Below are positions 1 through 6,654 of a stretch of DNA of 46,413 nt, one piece after another (position 1 is the first letter of the stretch; the number at the start of each line of letters is the position of its first letter). The translations under genes and the position numbers were made by a program. Origin of the DNA: a virus; IMG/VR virus record IMGVR_UViG_3300045930_000277, positions 1 to 46,413 of that record; one strand, given 5' to 3'. Below the pieces are notes generated by a model. The model had not been told where the DNA came from, searched no databases, and saw only the letters and a list, made by a program, of their open reading frames with translations.

Positions 1-45
1 CATCGGGGTGGTGTGCCTGGGTACGTCTATGCGTATCTCTGCCAT
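1..45 (-). CDS. start of a phage structural-region gene, truncated by window edge
   Basis: Only the first 15 codons are present. An ATG at 45 on the minus strand opens a frame beginning MAEIRIDVPRHTTPM that runs off the left edge. AGAGGA lies a suitable distance upstream, just after the stop of the neighbouring head-closure gene. It continues the leftward head/connector operon, so a further neck or tail-completion protein is likely by position. No function can be read from 15 residues. Confidence 0.55.
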   Translation of the reverse strand, partial: MAEIRIDVPRHTTPM

Positions 46-57
46 AAGCCAGGTCCT

Positions 58-732
58 CTAGGGCACGGGAAAGGGGCGCTGTGGGTCGATGCGGTCCAGG
101 CGCTTGAGCATCACCTCCTGGGCCTGGCGCGTGCGGTTCTCCACGCGGAGCCGCTCGTTGTCCTGAAAGACGGCATACGTGGGGAAGGCGCTATACCGGA
201 TGCTGTAATAGGTGCCTGTGGCCGGGCTGCTGCCGGTGGGCTGCCAGGTGATCACGTTCGGCGGGGTGAGCACGTAGTCTGTCCCCAGGATATACGGCTG
301 GGTCCGGTCAAGGACTAGCTCCACCTCCACACCCTGGGAAAAGCGCACGCGGTCCTTGACACCACGCTGCAGCACTTCGTCACTGAAGGTGTCGCGCACG
401 TCCAGCATGGTGACCGTGTCCCACAGGGCCAGGGAGATTTCGGGCGGGGTGAGACACAGTATCTGGCCTTCGGTCCATGAGCCTGCTTCGTGGTAGTCTT
501 GCTTGCCCGTGTCCTGAATGAGGGCCAGCACGGTGGTGTACTGCAAGGCGGGCTGGGGGAAGCGTCCAGTACCAAAGCACTCCGGGCAGAGCGGGTCAAA
601 GAGCTGCTCCAGGGTGAGGCACGGGCAGGTGACGGTCGGAATCACCAGCACATTAGCGCCGTGCCCGGCGATCATGTCCCGTTGCTTCTGCACGGTAAAA
701 TGCCGCTTGCCCAGCCGTCCGGTGTAGATCAC
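58..732 (-). CDS. putative head-tail connector / head-closure protein
   Basis: 224 aa, starting at GTG 732 with AGGAG 7 nt upstream, 10 nt after the stop of the preceding connector gene. Residues about 33-56 contain a CPC...CPECFGTG cluster typical of a small zinc-binding knuckle; the remainder is predicted mixed beta. It is the last complete gene of the protease-scaffold-capsid-connector series, so a neck protein joining portal to tail is the natural reading. The family is recognised only by context, and a tail-terminator protein is an alternative. Confidence 0.55.
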   Translation of the reverse strand: MIYTGRLGKRHFTVQKQRDMIAGHGANVLVIPTVTCPCLTLEQLFDPLCPECFGTGRFPQPALQYTTVLALIQDTGKQDYHEAGSWTEGQILCLTPPEISLALWDTVTMLDVRDTFSDEVLQRGVKDRVRFSQGVEVELVLDRTQPYILGTDYVLTPPNVITWQPTGSSPATGTYYSIRYSAFPTYAVFQDNERLRVENRTRQAQEVMLKRLDRIDPQRPFPVP

Positions 733-742
733 GGGGGTGCTC

Positions 743-1588
743 CTAGACCACGGCTACCTTGATGCCCTTCTTGGCCAGCCGTTTCTGCTTCAGGTCCATG
801 CGGTCGAGTTCGTCCGCGTACATCTGGATGAGCCCGCTGTAGGGGCCATACTTGCCCTGGGCATAGCCCACAGACTCACTGATGCCGTCCTGGCTCAGGC
901 TTTCGTTACTCAGTCCCCCGGAGATGTCGCTCCCCTGGCCAGCGGTCGAGAGCACCTGGATGGCCGTTGCCAGGCCGATATAGCGCGCAATATCTGCGTC
1001 TATCTGGTCGTAGCCTATGGTGTAGTCGAGAGACCAGGCATGCGGGATGCAGTCGCGATAGGTCCAGGTGTAAAAGACAGAGTCAAAACCGCCAAAGTTG
1101 CCTTGCAAGACAGAGTTGGTGAGGCTCGGGGTCAGGCGGAGAATCCCCTCCTTGCTGGTGAAGTAAATCCAGTCGGCTGGTACGGTGTACACAAGCTGGT
1201 TGCCGTAAAACAGGCGCACGCGCTCCACACTCACGACGTTGCTATAGGGCAGGGGTATGTAGTAGTGCGTCGAGGTGAGCTGCGCGCGGAAGTGGTGCAG
1301 GCGCTCCCCTAAGAGGTCAAAGTCTTCGCCCTGCACCATGTCCGCGTCCGGGTCGGTCTTGACTACCTGGCGCTCAAAACGGATGCCCAGCTTGCTCTGT
1401 ACGTCGGCAATAATGCCGTTGAGGATGTTCTGCATGGCGATGTCGCCGGGCATACCCTGCCAGGCCACACCCAGGTTGACGCCTACCAGGTAGGTCTGCC
1501 GGATGTACTCAGGGACCATGCTGTCAATGAGCATGCCCTTGAGGTTGTCGGGCTTCGGCTTCAGTCCCATCTGCCAGCCACCGGGCAT
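743..1588 (-). CDS. putative head-tail connector (gp6/gp15-like)
   Basis: 281 aa with GGGAGGG before its ATG. The N-terminal half is helical, the centre contains beta-rich stretches (STHYYIPLPYSNVVSVERV, LVYTVPADWIYF), and the C-terminal helices resemble phage adaptor proteins that dock under the portal after packaging. Position directly after the capsid/HeH pair supports a connector role in virion assembly. Residues 65-140 look like the segment by which such proteins place a beta-barrel next to a helical bundle. No catalytic motif is visible. Confidence in the exact class is moderate. Confidence 0.6.
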   Translation of the reverse strand: MPGGWQMGLKPKPDNLKGMLIDSMVPEYIRQTYLVGVNLGVAWQGMPGDIAMQNILNGIIADVQSKLGIRFERQVVKTDPDADMVQGEDFDLLGERLHHFRAQLTSTHYYIPLPYSNVVSVERVRLFYGNQLVYTVPADWIYFTSKEGILRLTPSLTNSVLQGNFGGFDSVFYTWTYRDCIPHAWSLDYTIGYDQIDADIARYIGLATAIQVLSTAGQGSDISGGLSNESLSQDGISESVGYAQGKYGPYSGLIQMYADELDRMDLKQKRLAKKGIKVAVV

Positions 1589-1591
1589 GGC

Positions 1592-2008
1592 CTACCCTCC
1601 CTGGCTGGCGAGCAAGGCGGTGACCAGCTCGGCCTTGGTCATGCGGCTGGCGCCGGAAATATCGGCGGCGCTGGCCAGTTCGCGGAGTTCGGTCACGGTG
1701 AGGCTTTCGAGGTCCTCCTGCGTGAAGCCAGGCGCCGTCTGGTTGGCGGCGCCCTCCTCTGGTGCGGTCTCGGACGGAGGCACGGCGTCCGGGCTCGCGC
1801 CAGGCTCCTCTGCTTCCCCCTCCTCAGCGGGTGGGGCGGGAGGTGTCTCGCTGGTGTCTTCCACCAGGAAATAGCGCGGGAATTGCCGGGCGTTGGCGGC
1901 CACGTCGGCGTTGTCGGTGATGCAGACACCCTCAGCGTCAAAGGTGACCGTGGTCCCTCCTAGTACGTGGTCCCCAGGGCCAGAGACGCGGCTAATCTTC
2001 CAGGCCAT
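1592..2008 (-). CDS. capsid-module protein with C-terminal HeH/LEM-like domain
   Basis: 138 aa in three parts. Residues 1-52 form a compact domain with GPGDHVLG and VTFDAEG motifs. Residues 53-95 are an acidic Pro/Ala/Glu linker. Residues about 100-136 (LTVTELRELASAADI... MTKAELVTALLA) match the helix-extended-loop-helix (HeH/LEM/SAP) fold common in YqbF-like phage proteins encoded just downstream of capsid genes. HeH folds bind DNA or protein ends. The N-terminal domain reappears at the C terminus of the sigma-like protein at 41873-42988 (19 of 40 aligned residues identical by hand count), an unusual link. Good SD (GGGAGGAG). Confidence 0.6.
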   Translation of the reverse strand: MAWKISRVSGPGDHVLGGTTVTFDAEGVCITDNADVAANARQFPRYFLVEDTSETPPAPPAEEGEAEEPGASPDAVPPSETAPEEGAANQTAPGFTQEDLESLTVTELRELASAADISGASRMTKAELVTALLASQGG

Positions 2009-2023
2009 ACCGCTCCTCCCTTT

Positions 2024-3508
2024 CTAGCGGTCGCCTACATTGATCCACACCACGTTTTGATAGGGGTGTGTGATCTGTGGGGTAAAGGCCGAAAAGAGCA
2101 GGTCACGGCTGGCGGTATGGAGAATATGGGCCAGTTCAAAAATGCCCATCCATGGGCCTAGTGTGACCAGCGACGCGGTATTGCGCGGGCGGGGCGGGTT
2201 CTGCAAGGTGACGCGGCTCATGTCGTTCATGCGCATGGCGTCACTGTTGGCACTGGCGATGTTGAGACCAAAGGCGTCCGTGGTGCCTGGGATGCGTTCA
2301 TTGAGGTCGACAAAATTGAATGCGGTGGTATTGCCGGTGCCTTTGATTTCCCGGATAAACAGCGGCGGGTTGAGGGTGCTGTCTCCCCGGTAGATGCGGT
2401 ACGAGGTGTCTGCGGCGCGCGGGGTGATCGCAATGGTGACCTTCTGGCCAGCGGCGACGGCGATAGGACCCACGCGCGTGGCGGTCGATTCGCCAGCGGC
2501 ATTGAGGGCCGTAATGTCATAGACCACGGCGGCGTCGGCGTCAGCGGCTCCCCACAGAGAGGCAGCGTCAGCGGCGACAACCGGGGCAGCAATGTTGCCA
2601 GCCGGGAGCGGCGCCGGGGCGTTGGTCTCCGCCACAAGTGGGGCAGCGCCCATGTACAGGCTGCTCGTGAGGGTGTTGTCCACCGCAAAGCGCGTAATGC
2701 CGCCAGCGGTGTTCATGCCACCAATGTTTTGCCCCAGAATCACCGCGTCCCCTGGGGTGCGCGGGATCATCAAGCGCTCGGCGGGGTCCAGGCTCTCTTC
2801 CAGAAACTCTGAGACGGACGGCGCCATGTACAGCCAGCGCATAGCCCCAAAGCGCTCCCGTACCTGGCGGGCACGCTTTCTAATTTCTGGCGGGTCGAGC
2901 TTCGCACCACGCAGGTCAATGATGTAATCCGGGTTGATCGTGAACGGCGCAGCACTGGACGGGCTGGTGCCCTCTAGTATCTGCTGGCGCAGTCCCTTAA
3001 AGCGCAGCGTGTGGGTGGTGCTGCCATCGTCGGCGTTGTAGACCGCCACGGCCATCTTGTGGAGCAGGTCCAGCCGGGTGCTGGCCATGTTCTCGTCGAC
3101 CAGGTTGGACTGTCCTAACGCCTGGATCGGCGTCTGGAAGCTGGCCAGCGCGAACACGCTAGAGATGTCACCCATCAGACGGATATTGACGGTCTTGCGT
3201 CTGGACTGGATCGCGGCTTCTGCGGGTAGGCTGTTCTCCCCGTAAAAACCGTCATGCCCACGCGCGCCATAGCCTATGATCTGGTCAAACTCATGCAGCA
3301 CGCTGAATGCCTGGACGTGTGGCAAGTGTTTCAATATGACCAGTTCAACCGGGTCGGTCTCTAGCCACAGTTGGGTGTGGGCTTCTACCTCCAAGTCCTC
3401 TTTGACTAATGGGGATGCGTCCGTGCCCGCGCTTGCTGTCGACGCCAGCGCCTTGAGCAGTTCGTCCTGGAGCATCCCAGAGCTTACCAATGAGTCAAAA
3501 CCTATCAC
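2024..3508 (-). CDS. major capsid protein with inserted beta-sandwich domain
   Basis: 494 aa, encoded after protease and scaffold, as major capsid proteins usually are. The core is residues 1-295 and 416-494, including the capsid-like segment RWLYMAPSVSEFLEESLDP (about 224-242). Between them, residues about 300-415 are Ala/Thr-rich with VVYDITALNAAGESTATR and YRIYRGDS, typical of a fibronectin-III/Ig-like insertion, probably displayed on the capsid surface. A HK97-type fold is assumed from gene order rather than seen directly. It begins at ATG 3508 about 28 nt after the scaffold stop. Confidence 0.75.
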   Translation of the reverse strand: MIGFDSLVSSGMLQDELLKALASTASAGTDASPLVKEDLEVEAHTQLWLETDPVELVILKHLPHVQAFSVLHEFDQIIGYGARGHDGFYGENSLPAEAAIQSRRKTVNIRLMGDISSVFALASFQTPIQALGQSNLVDENMASTRLDLLHKMAVAVYNADDGSTTHTLRFKGLRQQILEGTSPSSAAPFTINPDYIIDLRGAKLDPPEIRKRARQVRERFGAMRWLYMAPSVSEFLEESLDPAERLMIPRTPGDAVILGQNIGGMNTAGGITRFAVDNTLTSSLYMGAAPLVAETNAPAPLPAGNIAAPVVAADAASLWGAADADAAVVYDITALNAAGESTATRVGPIAVAAGQKVTIAITPRAADTSYRIYRGDSTLNPPLFIREIKGTGNTTAFNFVDLNERIPGTTDAFGLNIASANSDAMRMNDMSRVTLQNPPRPRNTASLVTLGPWMGIFELAHILHTASRDLLFSAFTPQITHPYQNVVWINVGDR

Positions 3509-3535
3509 GGTCGTGCTCCTCTACTGCTGGGCAGG

Positions 3536-4309
3536 TTAGGCGGCGTCAATGCCGGGTGGCAGCATGTTGGTGGTCTTCCAGATGCGGTGCTGTTCCTGGG
3601 TGATGATGCCTTTCTGGAGCAGGCGGACGGCGTGGTCCTTGGTGTACTTCACCTCCTGCCCTCCTTGAGTACGGAGGTGGTCCCTGGCGGCGCTGACAGA
3701 CTTCTCCATCAGGGCGAAGCGGGAGCCCGTGGCAGGCTGGCTGTTCAAGTCGTCGGTGGCGTCGAGGAGCTTCATGAGCCCCTTGGCCAGCACAGCGTTG
3801 ACACGCTGCTGGGCGCGGCTGTTGGCGGTGCTTGAGGCGTGCAGGTCGGTGATGGCTTTCAGGAGTAGGCCGTTTTGCTTGCGCAAGCGGCGGAGTTCTT
3901 TGCGGTCACGCTCGCGGATCGCTAACTCTTCCTGCAGGTACCCTCCCACGTCGACGGCGCCTACATCGCTGTCGGCACTGAGGGCCTTGTAGAGTCCCTC
4001 CCCTCCCCACTCCTGGCGGCGGGATTTCTGGGCGGGCTCCCCTCCCTTGTTCTGGAGCAGGTTCTGTATCCACTCTTCGGTGTCGTCGTCGTCGGTGCCG
4101 GGGCGGTCGTCGTCGCCTTCGTCCTCATCGGCGCCCATGTCGTCATCGTCCCCACGGGCCTTGCTGAGGGTTTTGGTGGCCAGCCCGATAGCACCCTTGG
4201 CCACATCTGCCAGGGCCTTCTTGAGGTCGCCATCGTCCTCCTGGGACCCGTTGAGCTTGCCCTCCAACGCCTTCAGGTCGTCTTCGAGCGTGTTACTGGT
4301 GAAAGCCAT
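3536..4309 (-). CDS. putative capsid scaffolding protein
   Basis: 257 aa from ATG 4309 (GGAGGACAGGT just upstream). Residues about 50-80 are almost entirely acidic (runs of Asp/Glu), the middle third (about 115-150) is a charged coiled coil (EELAIRERDRKELRRLRKQ), and the C-terminal 50 residues are basic and helical. This low-complexity acidic/coiled-coil layout between a prohead protease and the capsid gene is typical of assembly scaffolds that are digested on maturation. The sequence itself is not diagnostic. The longer upstream frame to 4573 overlaps the protease and lacks an SD, so it was not used. Confidence 0.65.
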   Translation of the reverse strand: MAFTSNTLEDDLKALEGKLNGSQEDDGDLKKALADVAKGAIGLATKTLSKARGDDDDMGADEDEGDDDRPGTDDDDTEEWIQNLLQNKGGEPAQKSRRQEWGGEGLYKALSADSDVGAVDVGGYLQEELAIRERDRKELRRLRKQNGLLLKAITDLHASSTANSRAQQRVNAVLAKGLMKLLDATDDLNSQPATGSRFALMEKSVSAARDHLRTQGGQEVKYTKDHAVRLLQKGIITQEQHRIWKTTNMLPPGIDAA

Positions 4310-4319
4310 ACCTGTCCTC

Positions 4320-5129
4320 CTAGACGCTGCCGGGGAGCCGGTTCCCACTGGCGGCGACATATGCCTGCCGCGCTTCTCCACGGCGGATAAGCACGGCCAG
4401 GGCACACTGCCGGGCGTCGTCGTCCGACAGGGCTTTGCCGCGCTCCTGGCTGAGTTGCTGAATGATGTCGGTGAGGGCCTGCCAGCGCGTGGCAAAGGCA
4501 GGGGTGAGGCGTTGGCGTTGACCTTCCAGGTCCTGCATGACCAGCGGCTGGGCACTGGTGCCTGTGGTCGCACCCAGGGCCTTATGGACGCGGTACCCCA
4601 GCGCTTTCATGAAGGAGTCGTAAGGCGTGAGCTGGACATTGGTGTCATCGTTGACGGGCCAGGGGGTCAGGGCGATGTGGTTGAGGAATAGCTTGGTGAC
4701 CACGGGGGTGCCGGTCACGTCCTGCTGACGGCGCAGGATTGAGCCACCCACACTGGCCTTCATCTTTCCCCCGCTCTGCAAGATGTCCCAGACTTCCTGG
4801 GCCTTCTTGACGCGCTGGTACAGTTCGGCTTTGACCAGGGTCCGGCCATCGGGGGTGATGGTCATCTCCCTGGGTTCGCCTATCAGCACGCTGGGGTCAT
4901 GTCGGGTGTCCGGGGTGATGTGCTCGTAGCTGATACGCCCATTGGCCAGGAAATAAGGCCGGGCGTCCTGCATGGCCTGGGGCAGCACGCGCTCCCCGTC
5001 GTAGTCCACACCAGGGGTGGATGCCTGGATGTAGATCATCCAGGGCTGGCCTGGGGTGAGGGGTTCGGCCTTGACCAGGCCAAAGTCCACCAGGAAGTGG
5101 CGCGTGGTTTCCGGGAGCACTGCGGCCAT
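4320..5129 (-). CDS. prohead (capsid maturation) protease
   Basis: 269 aa from ATG 5129 with GGAG upstream. Conserved-looking segments include VDYDGERVLPQAMQDARPYF, ISYEHITPDTRHDP (likely catalytic His) and GKMKASVGGSILRR (likely catalytic Ser in KxSVGG), the pattern of T4 gp21/HK97-type prohead serine proteases. It would cleave scaffold and capsid N termini inside the prohead. It heads the left structural block. Its 5' end is odd: an intrinsic terminator on the same strand ends only 19 nt before the start codon, implying attenuation or antitermination. A TTG start at 5150 is possible but lies in the terminator tail. Confidence 0.75.
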   Translation of the reverse strand: MAAVLPETTRHFLVDFGLVKAEPLTPGQPWMIYIQASTPGVDYDGERVLPQAMQDARPYFLANGRISYEHITPDTRHDPSVLIGEPREMTITPDGRTLVKAELYQRVKKAQEVWDILQSGGKMKASVGGSILRRQQDVTGTPVVTKLFLNHIALTPWPVNDDTNVQLTPYDSFMKALGYRVHKALGATTGTSAQPLVMQDLEGQRQRLTPAFATRWQALTDIIQQLSQERGKALSDDDARQCALAVLIRRGEARQAYVAASGNRLPGSV

Positions 5130-5148
5130 GGGGTCCGTCTCCGGGCAC

Positions 5149-5197
5149 AAAAAAAGGCCGCCGTTCCTGGGAAAATATCCTCCCAGATACGGCGGCC
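5149..5197 (-). terminator. strong intrinsic terminator just upstream of the protease start
   Basis: On the minus strand a 9-bp GC stem (GGCCGCCGT with ACGGCGGCC) encloses a second 6-bp stem (CTGGGA with TCCCAG) and is followed by seven T residues at 5155-5149. There is no T run on the plus side, so it acts leftward only. It should stop transcripts crossing the G2N3 array from the 8-24 kb genes, yet it also lies inside the leader of the protease gene. Confidence 0.8.
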
Positions 5198-5209
5198 ATT
5201 ACGCGACAT

Positions 5210-5227
5210 GGGCTAGGGAGCTAGCCC
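5210..5227. other. hairpin in protease leader
   Basis: Perfect inverted repeat GGGCTAG / CTAGCCC with a GGAG loop, lying between the recurrent 14-nt element at 5310 and the terminator at 5149. On minus it is the first structure a leftward leader RNA would form. A longer relative with the same CTAG core (GGGCGCTAG arms) lies at 32616-32636. Confidence 0.5.
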
Positions 5228-5309
5228 GTTTGCGACATTGCCAGGTGCATATAGCACGTCAAATTTGCCAAGAGCCTACAATGCCAGCACTTATCACGTC
5301 AAGATACAT

Positions 5310-5326
5310 TATCAAGATAATTTATC
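5310..5326. promoter_or_regulatory. recurrent operator/promoter-like element, copy 1
   Basis: TATCAAGATAATTT at 5310-5323, overlapping the dyad GATAA-T-TTATC (5316-5326). It ends 10 nt before the -35 box of the rightward promoter, so a bound protein could repress it. Near-identical elements occur at 32542 and 38711. Read on minus it could be a -10 region (TTATCT) for the protease block. Role is inferred. Confidence 0.45.
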
Positions 5327-5336
5327 ACGAATGTTC

Positions 5337-5366
5337 TTGACCCCTTTTTGCTGCGTCGTATATAGT
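5337..5366 (+). promoter_or_regulatory. sigma-70-like promoter for the rightward gene pair
   Basis: TTGACC at 5337-5342 as -35 and TATAGT at 5361-5366 as -10 (18-nt spacer; TATATA at 5359 gives 16). It lies about 65-70 nt before the start codon at 5433, in an AT-rich gap. It would drive two genes and then the G-rich array with G on the non-template strand. Confidence 0.6.
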
Positions 5367-5432
5367 ACCAGGCACGGGCATGGTGCCCGGATGTCACAAC
5401 ACAATCCGCAGATGTCCCAAGGAGGCACACCC

Positions 5433-6158
5433 ATGGCGACAGCAACGACACCACGCAAGACGGCGAAACACACCGGCACGGTCCCCGCAGAGGAGCCGGT
5501 GAATACGGTGGCCACGGCCATCAGTATCAAGCCCCTCAATCAGCGCTTTTTAGAGTTTTACCTGCGGGGCACGACGCCGTATCTCCAACTGCGCTTCTCG
5601 GAAAAGACCTTGCAGAAAATGATGGACACCCAGGCACAGGGGACCCAGGCACGGTCGAAGAAGGTCCGGGAGCCGCGCAACTTTACGGAAGACTATGAGA
5701 ATGCCAAGCATAAGATGGCGGACGGGAGTTGTGGCATCCCGTGCGGTGCCTTCAGGAACGGCATGATTTCTGCCTGTCGCACGGTGGGCTACCATATGAC
5801 CAAAGCCAAGCTGGCTGTGTTCGTGGTCGCAGACGGCCTGGACGTGGCAGACGGGACACCCCTGGTACGGATTTACGGAGAGCCCGTAGAGAACCATATG
5901 CATGTGCGCAACGCCTCTGGAGTCACCGATATACGCAGCCGTCCGCTGTGGACAGAGTGGCATGTCAAGCTGCGCGTGCGCTACGACGCGGACTTGTTCA
6001 GTGAGTCGGACATTACCAACTTGATTACGCGCATGGGGGCACAGGTCGCGGTGGGCGAGGGCCGGGCAGATAGCAAGCAGAGTAATGGGATTGATATGGG
6101 CTTTTTCGAGCTGATCACCAGAGAGGAGTTTGCCGATGCTACCAGCGGCGGTGCGTAG
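5433..6158 (+). CDS. conserved phage protein of unknown function
   Basis: 241 aa from ATG 5433 behind AAGGAGGC. Upstream ATGs in frame lack ribosome-binding sites. The protein begins with a disordered Thr/Pro stretch, then about 200 residues of mixed alpha/beta with KPLNQRFLEFYLRGTTPYLQ, a GIPCGAFRNGMISACRT segment and a C-terminal MGAQVAVGEGRADS. The layout recalls a family of phage proteins of similar length, but no activity is known to me. It overlaps the start of the next gene by 23 bp and is first in a two-gene rightward operon opposing the head genes, so an early role is plausible. Confidence 0.6.
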   Translation: MATATTPRKTAKHTGTVPAEEPVNTVATAISIKPLNQRFLEFYLRGTTPYLQLRFSEKTLQKMMDTQAQGTQARSKKVREPRNFTEDYENAKHKMADGSCGIPCGAFRNGMISACRTVGYHMTKAKLAVFVVADGLDVADGTPLVRIYGEPVENHMHVRNASGVTDIRSRPLWTEWHVKLRVRYDADLFSESDITNLITRMGAQVAVGEGRADSKQSNGIDMGFFELITREEFADATSGGA

Positions 6159-6636
6159 GGAGCTGGAAGCCATCCATGCAGCGCACCCGGAGCGCTTGCT
6201 CCAGCCGGTGGCTGTGGTGCAAGCTGCCAGTAATCCTGCCAGTGCGTTGCATCCACATTTTGAGTGGGATGATCGCGTAGCGGGCCATCAATACCGCGTC
6301 GACCAGGCGCGGCGGCTCATACGCACGGTCTATGTGGTGCCTCCTCCAGAGGTCCCACGCAAGGTCGAGACGGTGTACCTGTCGCTGCAATCAGACCGGG
6401 GACGGCCTGGCGGGGGCTACCGAGTGATGCAGGAGGTTCTCGTAGACGACGTGCTCCGGGAGGAGATGCTGCAGACGGCGCTTATCGGGCTACGGGCCTG
6501 GATGTGGCGGTACCGCATGTTTGAGGATTTGGTGGCGTCGGTGGCGCAGGCGTCCAAGGTGGTAGTGCCCACGCAGGAGCCGTCCGCACGGGAGCAAGCC
6601 CGTGGGCGCCGGGGACGGCGGCGGCGCGCGTCGTAA
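6136..6636 (+). CDS. small phage protein with basic tail, unknown function
   Basis: 166 aa from ATG 6136 with GAGGAG 8 nt upstream, overlapping the preceding gene. The centre (AASNPASALHPHFEWDDRVAGHQYRVDQARRLIRTVYV, about residues 37-74) looks conserved in type. The last 20 residues are Arg-rich (QARGRRGRRRRAS), suggesting nucleic-acid contact. The tail is encoded by GGCGG-rich sequence merging into the array that starts about 20 nt later, so the C terminus may have been shaped by array expansion. Function unknown. Confidence 0.55.
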   Translation: MLPAAVRRELEAIHAAHPERLLQPVAVVQAASNPASALHPHFEWDDRVAGHQYRVDQARRLIRTVYVVPPPEVPRKVETVYLSLQSDRGRPGGGYRVMQEVLVDDVLREEMLQTALIGLRAWMWRYRMFEDLVASVAQASKVVVPTQEPSAREQARGRRGRRRRAS

Positions 6637-6654
6637 GCCCGTCAACACACAGAC

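Noticed and set aside
4047-4691. 214-aa plus-strand frame opposite the scaffold/protease genes
   Set aside because: Antisense to an Asp/Glu run, which reads as Ser/Val repeats on plus.
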